Of a stretch of DNA of 64,000 bases, positions 54,059-63,177 are shown one piece after another. The notes under the pieces are model-generated. The model did no database searches. It was not told the DNA's origin and saw nothing but the letters and a program-made list of their open reading frames with translations. This DNA is from Micromussa lordhowensis (lineage: Eukaryota > Cnidaria > Anthozoa > Scleractinia > Lobophylliidae). Every line of letters begins with the position of its first letter. The stretch's first letter is position 1. The stretch is taken from positions 10,999,724 to 11,063,723 of the forward strand of contig OZ026598.1 in assembly GCA_964020085.1 (NCBI GenBank), read 5' to 3'. The position numbers and the translations under genes were made by a program.

Positions 54059-54338
54059 GCGATCGACGCATTTTCAATACTGTCAACACTCTAGACTTAA
54101 TGCGTACTAATACAGAATTTATAAGCGAAATTTCTGCTCCTACGATTTCCACATCTTTCAAATTTCATCTTCTCGGTTTTTTGGTAAACTTGGGGGAGGT
54201 AGATGTGTATCGTGTGTATGTGTACGTGCTTTATTGTCTCCATCCCTTGTCACGCCTCGCCATCTGATTCGTCATGATGCATGAAGTTGATACATATAAG
54301 GACAGATTTTAAGTTACACACCACAAATTGACACGACT

Positions 54339-55705
54339 TTAAGAAATAAAGGTTATAATGTAAGACTTGGAACGCGCAGATAGATCAATGAATACGTAAA
54401 ATATGTCATTATCAACAGAATGTGCCGCAGCATTACTATCTTTTAGATACCCTAGTTTATTAATAATCAGGGGGATTTCAATACAGTCATCCTCCATTTC
54501 TAATATATCAAGTAGCGATTTGCGGAGAAGTCTCTTGAAAGCTTTCTTCGGAAGATTCGATATATAGCTTGGTACCTTATTCAACAGCTTTACTCCGAGC
54601 CGAGAGAAAGAATTGTTTTGCATTTAAAGTCTAGAATTTTTAACATAAAACTTTCCAGACGTAGACGATCGTGTATTGTAAGAATGAATGTTAGACGTTT
54701 TCTGAAATAAATTTAACATTTTTACTGGGGCTTTATTATTATTGATATCGTGCATTAAGGTTGATACGGACTCATAATAAAGAAAAGTTATTGGAAGCAC
54801 GTTAGGTTCCAGAAATAAAGGAATTGCATGGTCGTGCCAGTCTGCGAAGTACAGCAAACGAAGAGCTCTTTTCTGAACAATTAGAATTTTGTTAAGATAA
54901 GTCTTGCATCCCTGACCCCAGGCAGCAAGACCATAGGTTAAATAAGGATGAATTAGTGAGTTGTAGATATTCAAGTTCATGTTTCTTTATATAACTCGTC
55001 AATCTGTTGTAAATTATTTTCTCAAATACTCTATTAAAATTTGAAAGTAAAGAAATAGGTCTGTAGTTGTTTGCGTCAGTATAATCGTCATTCTTAAATA
55101 CAGGCGTAATTTTGGCCATTTTGAGCTTTGATGGGTAAGTCCCTGATCAAGTAGTTTGGTAGGTGAGGAGTATAAACCATAAGATTTATCATTCGGTACA
55201 ACTAATATTTCTAACCGTAATTCGTCGGGTCGAACAAGTTGGAAAAGGAAGGATGAAGCTGGAGATTTGTACTTAACGACATAGTCTAGATGATGTGTTT
55301 GGGGAGTGGGAAGGCTACTAGCAAGTCTGTTTCCGACTGTTGCAAAGTATTCATTAAGAATGTTAGGTATCCGCGAACCATTCTTAACAATTTTGTTGCG
55401 ATTGTTAAAATCCTTTAGTGCAGATATGACTTTCAGATTTTTTTTCCGTCGATGTAAAAGTTTTCATTGATTCCCTGCCAGGTTTTTTTCACATTGCCTA
55501 TATTATTTTAGAAAAACGAATCATAATATCTCCTTTTACTTAAGCGTATCAACGTGCAAATTTTATTTCTATATTGTTTGTAGCTAGCTTTGTCTCCAGA
55601 TGCATGTAATTTATTTTTAACTTAATCGTCGCTTTGATTCCATTAGTCATCCAAGGTTTAGATAGTTGCTTTGCTTTGCGTTTAGATAATTTTTTTTCAT
55701 GGGTG
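54339..55705 (-). mobile_element. LINE remnant lacking the RT catalytic core
   Basis: Minus strand from 55705: KRKAKQLSKPWMTNGIKATI (after the endonuclease), VKKTWQGINENFYIDGK, ATVGNRLASSLPTP-like stretch, ITPVFKNDDYTDANNYRPIS and NRVFEKIIYNRLTSYIKKH. It then jumps straight to LNIYNSLIHPYLTYGLAAWG, VQKRALRLLYFADWHDH and a C-terminal end at 54339. The ~150-200 residues with the catalytic ADD box are missing, and frame changes occur elsewhere. Confidence 0.85.
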
Positions 55706-55766
55706 CATGTTTGTTAACAATGGTATTATAAAAGTGAAGAATGATCATCGCAATATATTTTCCAAT

Positions 55767-56328
55767 TTAAAGTGCTACTATGATCAAATTCTCGATATCC
55801 ATTTTTTTACATTTTCGCACACAATAGGTGTGTCCAAGATATTTTGCCAAATTTCAATCTATTACGAACAACAGAACTCATGTTTTTTGGACCTTTATTT
55901 CCGAGAATTTACGGCCGCCATTAATTTTCCTTGTTCCAAGTCTGGGTTGAGAATTGGAGAAAATGACATCATTTTCTCAAAAATACCGCACGGGTTGAAA
56001 TTATAATAACAATTAATGTAGAAAATTGCACGAATTTATGAGCCAAAGCTTTTGTTATTCTTATGCGAACTGCTATACTACTTGTTATTATAATTTCAAC
56101 CCGTGTGGTATTTTTGAGAAAATGACGTCATTTTGTCCAATTCTCAACCCAGACTTGGAACAAGGAAAATTAATGGCGGCCGTAAATTCGCGGAAATAAA
56201 GGTCCAAAAAACATGAGTTATACTGTTCGTAGCAGATTGAAATTTGGCAAGATATTTTAGAAAGACCTGTTGTGTACGAAAATGTAAAAAAATGGGTATC
56301 GAGAATTTGATCGTAGTAGCACTTTAAG
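55767..56328. mobile_element. 562-bp inverted repeat with ~245-bp arms
   Basis: Left arm 55767-56015 and right arm 56084-56328 are about 90% complementary (AAAGTGCTACTATGATCAAA against TTTGATCGTAGTAGCACTTT), separated by a 68-bp spacer. The same ORF reading (FREFTAAINFPCSKSGLRIG) appears in both arms only because they are copies. Foldback element by form. Confidence 0.85.
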
Positions 56329-56363
56329 CAATTAGAAAGAAGAAGCCTGAAAAAAAAAATGAG

Positions 56364-56435
56364 GGCTTCAACGGGATTCGAACCTGTGACCTTCGCGACA
56401 CCGGCGCGACGCTCTACCAACTGTGCTATGAAGCC
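56364..56435 (-). tRNA. tRNA-like gene, anticodon GGT by position (Thr-type), probably degenerate
   Basis: Seventy-two nt fold as a cloverleaf: a 7-bp acceptor stem GGCTTCA/TGAAGCC, a D arm GCAC/GAGC with one mismatch, an anticodon stem TCGCG/CGCGA with loop CCGGTGT, and a T arm ACAGG/CCCGT with one mismatch around TTCGAAT. The A box and B box (GGTTCGAATCC) are intact, and ten T residues follow four bases after the 3' end (56359-56350), a pol III terminator. Position 33 is C, not the near-universal U, and there are two stem mismatches, so a pseudogene or SINE head is as likely as a working tRNA. Confidence 0.55.
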
Positions 56436-56599
56436 ACACATTGGGAGCGAGGGTAATTTGTTGAGTTTATATCTTTCCGCGAGGAATGAAATATACTGCA
56501 ATGATCATTCTCTTTCATCTACAAGCGCAGTTCATATATGAATTATTTCGTATACGTATACATGACAATGGTATTATACTTGTTGTAAAATGATGAAAA

Positions 56600-57430
56600 C
56601 AATGTAATGGATGTTAAGAAGAGTTTTGCTACCAAACTGGACCTGTTAAAACGATATAGATTCTTGCCAAAAAGCGTTTTGGGAGACTTTTACTTTAAGG
56701 TTATTTTACCCTCGATGTAATCGATGTAATGTATGTATGTAAATGAAATACGGACTAGTTCCGGTGGGGGGGGGGGGGGGGGGAAGGGAAGAGTGTTGTA
56801 ACTCGAACCTACTTGATTCAATTAAACGACTTCATTGTAGAGCATCTCGAATCATTTTTAACTTACCAAGAGACGTGCCTTCTATTTTCTTATATTATAA
56901 AATAGACATTTTTAAGATCTTTTTTAAAGCACACAGTGACGGCCGGCCTGAATTGTTATCTAATAATCTTTACATAGAAAGGCGTAATGCGTATTTATTA
57001 CGGGGTGGAGGCTGCTTATCAGTACCAAGATTCGAAACTAGATTCATAAAGGATTCGCTGGCGGTTTACAGAGGCACCGTTCTATGGTGCCTCTGAGAGA
57101 ACGGAATTTCGCATATGAGCAATAAAGACCGGAGTCTAATAATGTCAAGGATTTTAAATTCGACACTACCTCCGCCTCGACTATGCGGCACAGAAATGCC
57201 GATTTTACATACAATTGATAATCTATTGGTCGACACTCATAAGTTGTTGATCTCGTAATGTATTAGTTGACGACCTCGTAAATATTTTTAACATCACTTA
57301 ATATTGTAGTGATATTATATCTTGCAAAATAATGATTTATTTTATGTTTTTAATTATTTATACACGACCCCACAAGCTTGTAGCTTTAATATTCTTATCG
57401 TGTTTAAATAAAGGTCATCCAACCATCCAT
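56600..57430 (+). mobile_element. LINE 3' fragment (RT C-terminus and 3' UTR) with G16 tract
   Basis: Frames read SFATKLDLLKRYRFLPKSVL, DFYFKVILPS and YGLVPVG. After a run of 16 G (56767-56782) comes LDSIKRLHCRASRIIFNLPR, then YYKIDIFKIFFKAHSDGRPE and VPRFETRFIKDSLAVYRGTV. A non-coding tail ends ATAAAGGTCATCCAACCATC near 57430. Catalytic region absent. Confidence 0.8.
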
Positions 57431-57445
57431 CCAACTGTCCCCTTC

Positions 57446-58342
57446 ATGCCACGTGGCTAAGTCCCAATTCTTCAAAACCAGCCTGGAACATAACAAGAAC
57501 AATCCTAAGGGAATTTGGAGGACCATTAAGTCGCTCATCGGTGTCAATAAACAACAATCAATTCATCGCTTGAGAATCGATGGGCATAATATTGTAAATC
57601 TGAATAAAGAAATGGCTGAAGCATTTAAATTTTCACTTCTTAACAATTACAGACAAGCTGAGGAATATGTTACCTAACATGCTGTTTGATACCTCTGAGC
57701 CGAGTATCTTTGTAAGATCACGGAAGGACGAAAGCGCTATCTTCTCGATTCCATCAATAACAGAAAGAGACGTCGTTAGGTATCTTTTAAAAATCGATTC
57801 CACCAAATCTACAGGCATTGATGATATCAGTTCTCGAATGCTTAAGTTGCTTCTCCATTTATTGCACCTTCAATTGTAAAGTTGATCTTTCTTTTTCTTT
57901 AAACGTGTTTCCCACTCGCTAGAAAACTGCCAAGGTGACACCGATTTTCAAGAGCGGAGATAGATCATACCCTGTTGTTAAAGAAGCTTGAAGTTTATTG
58001 GCTTAGTACGGAAACCCTCCAATGATTCACCTCTTAGCTGAGGAATAGATGCCAAATAGTTAAGTTGGGGGATAAACAGCCAAATGTTGCTAACGTTCCT
58101 CAGAGAATGAAATCTGGACTAGTTGTGACAAAGAGGATCTAGGTCGTGTTTTGAAGTTGCAGAAACGAGCAGCCAGGGTAATTTCCGATGCTGACAATCA
58201 GGCGTCTAGTGTCAAGCTGTTCAACAGACTTCAGTGGCTTCCTTTTTATAAGGAATCGAAAATAGCTAAGTGCTGCGTTGCCTACAAACGTATCAAGGGT
58301 GAAATATCCTCATATACTGAAGGATCTTTAATTAACAATTAG
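57446..58342 (+). mobile_element. Internally deleted LINE: post-endonuclease linker joined to RT end
   Basis: KSQFFKTSLEHNKNNPKGIW and RTIKSLIGVNKQQSIHRLRI precede ERDVVRYLLKIDSTKSTGID, then TAKVTPIFKSGDRS. A fragment like KLEVYWLSTETLQxFTS follows, and LQKRAARVISDADNQASSVK with FNRLQWLPFYKESKIAKC closes at 58342. The ADD box is gone. A hairpin MITE follows at once. Confidence 0.82.
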
Positions 58343-58465
58343 ATCATGAGCTCGAGATTTCTATGAGGTGATAGTTGATGAGGCCAAAGGCCGAATCAAC
58401 TATCGCCTGCATAGGAATCGAGAGCGAATAATTATATTGTTTTTGCGAATAATTATATTGTTTTA
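58332..58465. mobile_element. Hairpin MITE related to hairpin 2 of 47630-47937
   Basis: AACAATTAGATCATGAGCTC and the inverse of GAGAGCGAATAATTATATTG form the arms, with GATAGTTGAT/ATCAACTATC inside. A second AATTATATTGTTTTAGTAG follows, so a TTTTAGTA-type end again sits next to the hairpin. Confidence 0.7.
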
Positions 58466-59118
58466 GTAGAATTCAAATAACGATTCCAATTATTTGGGTT
58501 AGTATTAAACTTCAGGCTTTAGAGAGTTAACTCGCACGAACTGAATTAATTGGACAATTCTTTCTTATGCTACTTACAAGACCATCGTATGATAGGTTTT
58601 CCAGGAGAAAAGTTGCGAAGCGTTTCCCTCCGCATTCAACTTTCACAAAGAAGGCCATTTTCGTGATCTGTAAATTCCCAAGCGAGTGAATGGATTAATT
58701 TGACATCTCCGCCCTCGGAAATTCTCACGTTCTGATTGGCTGGTTCGCTTTGAAGTTAGTAAAGTAGCTGGCTGCTCCAGGGTAAAAATTGCCCGTCTCG
58801 ATGACGCTTTCTTGAAAATTTTTTTTTTAACCGCAAGCAAGCCCAGTAGAAGGTCAATCACTGCAGCCAAAAGAAAAGTAAAGTAGAAAAAGGAACGGCG
58901 AAAAAAAAAATCGAAAAGCCTAAAGATATAGGTCAAAATTTTGATTTCTGCGCTTGCCCCAGCAAAAATGTTGCAAATCGCGATGCTGGGGGCACGAAGA
59001 ACAAGCTGTCATGCTGTAAATGCGTTTTTGACTGGATCGAAGCTAATTTGGCCAATCTCCAGCCTGAAAAACACCAATATCCCGATGAAACAATTTCTCT
59101 CGTGTTTGAAATATAACA

Positions 59119-59295
59119 TCAAACACGAAAGACCGTGTTCAGAGGTGCTTGGAAATGTGGTCAAACACTGTCTTGAGTATTTGATATATCTTCTCAATCG
59201 AAACTAAAACTAAGAAGAAAACAGAGAAATAAAATGGTAAAAAATCTATGCAAACTAAGATCAGATATACAAACAACGTCATGGTCATGATTTCC
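59119..59295 (-). repeat. Dispersed hairpin repeat, copy 3 of 3 (inverted, shortened)
   Basis: The reverse complement matches 19320-19566 from its left end through TGTTTGACCACATTTCCAAG. About 65 bp of the loop and the second arm are lost before AACACGGTCTTTCGTGTTTG. Confidence 0.7.
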
Positions 59296-59329
59296 TTTGT
59301 TTCAACTTAATGAAATATTACTGAGTTTG

Positions 59330-61620
59330 AGAAGCAGTCTTCAAAGCGAACAAGCTCAATTTCCAGCCACCATTAGCGGCTTAGCGTGGTTTATAAAAGA
59401 TCGGTTCCAGTCTATATAAAATTCAAACAATAGTTTTGCCCGAACGGGAATTCAGTGATAATTAGACATTTAAGTTGCAGTTTGAAAAGCTTTGCTGAAA
59501 ACAATTCTTGAGTGTTCGGTAAGTTTGAACAGAATACTAATTACATACTTCCAGTTTTCAAGTAGCAATATTAGTAATTTGCTTTTTTCCAACAACAAAA
59601 AAACGAAAACAAAAAAACAATGCAAGCTACAGATAAAATAAAATAAACACAAAATCAACTCAAATAAAATGTAATGAGTTCGGTTATTTTCCGTCGAGCA
59701 GCTGTGAAATTGCATTAACTTTAATGAAAAAAAAAAACAACTGAGCACCTATTTCTTACGACGAAAAATAAGCACAATTTTAGCTGCAATCATCTGGAAC
59801 TCTTTCTTCAATTAGATTAAATCTTGAAAAATAACAAAGTTTTCCCTGATAACTACATATTCTTTCCTTTGTTTTCTTTTCCTTTTTTTCTTGCTGCTTC
59901 CAAGGATGAGATTGTCCCGACTTTGAATTTGAAATAACAACTTCTGATAAATGAAATTTTTGTGGTCCAAATAAAGAAAAAAACAGAACAGTGGAATCCT
60001 GAATTTTCGAAACTCCAAAGAAAACGAAAATAGGTTTACAAAATTTAGTGGTTTGAGAAATCGGTGTAAAATTACAAACTTACTTTTGATATTCCTATTT
60101 TGTTTTTTTACGACATAAAGAATAGATTCACGCCTTCTCCTATGTTGCTCCGTCTCTGTATTATTGTGTAGTAAAAAAAGATAATCTTCTTGTCCATGAC
60201 AGAGAAATATAATTATTGGGTTTAAAACTGGCATTATCCACAGCTTACTTATTTGTTCCTTGGATATCTTCTTTTTCTTTGTTTACTCCAAATAAATAAA
60301 CAAGATCCTACCTCATCAGAATTAAACAAGAACAACAAAACTGAAACATTTACAGTTTAATAAATTTTCAAACTTTAAGGAAACACGCTTCCTTTTCTTT
60401 TTTACAACCGTATAATTGGGTGTCTGTCTTTTGCATCTTCTAGTTCATATTTTGGTAGATTTTCTTTGATTTCATAACAAAGATGATTATTTACATCCAC
60501 TATGTGGCTCTGCTCGCTCTGTCGGTTTTTGTTCATCGTTCAATGTCTGATTTCCTTGCTCTGCATTAACATTACCGCTCACTCCAATCTGTCTTGGCCG
60601 AAAAATTTTCCTTTCAAGTTCCTCAGCTTGTGAAATAGTTTTTTTTGACAACAACTGAATGAAAGCTACGCGAAAATAACTTATTCTAACAGCGTAAATC
60701 AACGGATTAAACAATGAATTCAGAACTGGCAATGAAGTAATAAGATACCAAGAACTAAACGTTATATCGGGAGGGATTCTTTCCTTGAAAGAGAGCAGAA
60801 TAACAAAACAGATATGTGCTGGAACATAACACAGTAAAATGACTACCAGTACAATAACAGTCGTGTAAAAAGCTTTCTTATTCTTGAGTAACTTTTCCTT
60901 GGCTTCTAAAGAAACGTGGTTAGCAGCAATTTGTTTCTCGTTGCGACGGACGTCCTTGTATACAGAGACATTGAAGTGAACGGGGAGAAGGATTAGCAGC
61001 GTTTCGGAAATGAATAAAATTGCTGTAATCAAATGGTTTCCACTGGAACGTATGATCACTGCAACGATGATCACTACAGCCCAAGTCATAGCAGAGGCCA
61101 TGATGATGCGAACTTCCGTGACCTTAGTCTGGTAAGCGAACGGGTATTTTATCGCAACATAACGCTCGGCGCTCATCAAAATCAAATGATGAAATGAAGC
61201 CAGTAAACATGTTAATGTGACGCCTTTAGCTAGGTCAGTTATCGTACAAAACATGATGTCACCTTTGAGAAGAGAACTTGAGCTGGCAATATGTAGAGGT
61301 TGAAGCACTAATCCAACTACAAGGTCAGTTGTTGATAACCAGACGAGTGCTATGTTAGATTTGGTGCGAAGCTGTGGTTTGGTTTTCACTGCAACCATCA
61401 CCAGGATGTTTAGCACAATGATGAGAGGACAGGTGAGAGCGTTCGCGACGTTTCTAGCGATGAATACAGCGCGAACATCAGGAGAAATGTTTGCGAGATT
61501 TCGAGGATGATGGCAGAAACCAGAACTAGAGACTGTGGTGTCCAATGTAGTGTGATTCATCTTTGCTCGTTTCGGACTCGTCAAGGCTTCTTCACTCTGC
61601 GTTGTTGAGATTCATATGGT
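59330..61620. repeat. Tandem duplication carrying the GPCR, unit 1 (partner 62240-64000)
   Basis: Flank and coding sequence match unit 2 in order: GAAAGCTTT(G/A)CTGAAAA near 59485 and 62292, AATACTAATTACAT in both, and the whole receptor. The offset is ~2.8 kb. Between 59300 and 60480 there is no gene, only the 3' flank of the receptor. Confidence 0.8.
60487..61584 (-). CDS. Class A (rhodopsin-type) G protein-coupled receptor, intronless, 365 aa
   Basis: Seven-transmembrane receptor of the plasma membrane, ligand unknown. Two N-glycosylation sequons (N10, N32) lie in the N-terminus. TM1 is at about 45-66 (LIIVLNILVMVAV), TM2 carries Asp87 (LSTTDLVVGL), Cys113 stands before TM3, E140-R-Y142 ends TM3, TM4 is at 160-178, TM5 at 187-206, C252-Y-V-P marks TM6, and N293-P-L-I-Y297 TM7. 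The second extracellular loop is very short (about RSSGNHL) and has no Cys to pair with Cys113, as in melanocortin/adenosine-like (MECA) receptors, which many cnidarian intronless GPCRs resemble. The C-tail is polar, ~60 aa. A second Met at position 9 is an alternative start. A broken paralog lies upstream. Ligand class is a guess. Confidence 0.9.
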   Translation of the reverse strand: MTSPKRAKMNHTTLDTTVSSSGFCHHPRNLANISPDVRAVFIARNVANALTCPLIIVLNILVMVAVKTKPQLRTKSNIALVWLSTTDLVVGLVLQPLHIASSSSLLKGDIMFCTITDLAKGVTLTCLLASFHHLILMSAERYVAIKYPFAYQTKVTEVRIIMASAMTWAVVIIVAVIIRSSGNHLITAILFISETLLILLPVHFNVSVYKDVRRNEKQIAANHVSLEAKEKLLKNKKAFYTTVIVLVVILLCYVPAHICFVILLSFKERIPPDITFSSWYLITSLPVLNSLFNPLIYAVRISYFRVAFIQLLSKKTISQAEELERKIFRPRQIGVSGNVNAEQGNQTLNDEQKPTERAEPHSGCK

Positions 61621-62240
61621 TTGCTTGCGTTTTGCACTTTACTTTTTAGATTAGTTTATTGGTTTGAACAGATTATATTTTTTTCTTGATTTAAAATAAT
61701 ATTTTAATCACCTGATCACAATATCATAAACTTAATTTACATTTTAAATTTGCATCATCTCTTAAGCAAACTATAATCAAGTGTTCAGTAATTTTAATCT
61801 TCAATACACTTCACACTGAGCAGATTTCTGTTTTTTCTTAACATGTTGAGCATTTCTCTTTCCTCCGCTTCTGTGCTAACATTCTAAGTAATGGCAATAA
61901 AATATCTGAAATATTCATGCGTTTCCTAACATTTAGTGATCTGAAATTCTCTTTCTGACATCCACCCATTAACAGTACCGTTGTTTTCCATTTAGGAAAT
62001 AATGTTGTTTAGTTGCATTTCTTTCATTGTATTTTGACATTCTGTGTTCCCATATGCGGTTACTTGTTATGTTCAATTATGTTGCTTTCTTTTGTTAGGG
62101 TGTTTTTTTTTCTTTTCTGGATCAGCCATCCTAACAGCTTGCAAGGAAACTGGTTGTAAAATTTTCTGTTCTCGGTTTTAGCAGAAGAAACGTTCCTGCT
62201 TTTAGTTTTAAAATTAAAGTGTGTCCCGCCTGGAACGAGG
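61621..62240. other. Spacer between GPCR units
   Basis: AT-rich sequence 5' of the receptor. No coding or repeat structure stands out; promoter elements were not identified with confidence. Confidence 0.4.
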
Positions 62241-62906
62241 CGCGGTCTCCAAAGAGAACAAGATTAATTTCTAGCCATCTTTAGCGGCTAAGAAAGCTTT
62301 ACTGAAAAGACGTTTTGAGTGTCCGATGAATTTAGACAAAATACTAATTACATCGGCAGTTACACGAAATACCCGACAACAGGACCGAAAATTCGAATTT
62401 TCCATATTTGGGTGAAAAAATGTCCTTTTGGTAAACTATTCTTAGAGCTATGCTTTCCTTTATCACAATATAATATTGACTTTTATCTTCTTTTTTTGTT
62501 CAAGGATGGGACTTTCTGGACTTCCTTTTTGAAATAATAACTGTTGTGCTGTTAAATTTTAATGCAACTGTTGTGGTCAGAAAGGAAAAAAACCTAAAGA
62601 AAATAATCGTGGATTCTGAATCTTCCAACTTAACGTGGAAGGAAGACAAAAATTGAATTTGAAAATACTCTTTTTTATTTTTTGTGTAGAGAAATAGAGA
62701 TTCGCGCCTTCTCCTGTGTTACTCCATGATAAAAATTTAACAACTGATTGATCTTGAAATAATTACTTTTGTTTAGTAAAATAATAATCTATTCTTGCGC
62801 AATAGAAAAATTGAAAATTATGGGGTTGAAAAGTGACACTATTCACATCCAGCTTAAATGCGATGCCTAGTTTATTGCATGTTTTTTTTTTATGTATTTC
62901 TTCTTT

Positions 62907-62926
62907 GGGTTAGGTTAGGTTAGGTT
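62907..62926 (+). repeat. Short (TTAGG)n tract
   Basis: Three to four tandem GGTTA units inside the 3' flank of the GPCR pseudogene. Resembles an arthropod-type telomeric repeat, but too short to mean more than a microsatellite. Confidence 0.7.
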
Positions 62927-63177
62927 CTTTGGTTGGCTCCTTCTGATTTCTTCTTTTAAGGAGGGCAGCTGTAACACAGGCGGCTATCGTTTTTGCCGTG
63001 TACCCCGAAAAGATCCCATCTTACCAGAATTAAACAAGAAGAACAAAAATGGAACATTTACCGTTTAATGAAGTTTAAAATTTCCTTTTGCATATCTAAA
63101 AGGGTGTCTGTCGTTTCCATCTTCTAATTCATCCTTTCGTATATTTTCTTTGTTTTTATTACAGAGGTGATTCGTGT

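Larger units (their letters stand above)
52830..54260. repeat. Two to three degenerate tandem units of ~0.6-0.65 kb
   Basis: Landmarks repeat in order: ACGAACAACACGAGG (52836, 53645), CGCGTGGATT (52879, 53677), TCTGGACGATTAATTGT (53180, 53761), ATCCAAACATGAATTTAA (53362, 53920) and TTTCCACATCTTTC (53504, 54147). Two MITEs interrupt them. Small ORFs are not kept between units, so this is non-coding duplication. Confidence 0.7.

Noticed and set aside
55707..56006. A 99-codon ORF whose protein matches one on the other strand
   Set aside because: The match arises from the two arms of an inverted repeat, not from two genes.
56088..56501. A 137-codon ORF containing FIAQLVERRAGVAKVTGSNP
   Set aside because: This is the well-known spurious translation of a tRNA sequence, here fused to one arm of the large inverted repeat.
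59812..60234. A 140-codon minus-strand ORF rich in Phe, Lys and Arg
   Set aside because: It lies in the 3' flank of the GPCR; the duplicated flank at 62370-62900 does not keep the frame, and composition is that of AT-rich non-coding DNA.
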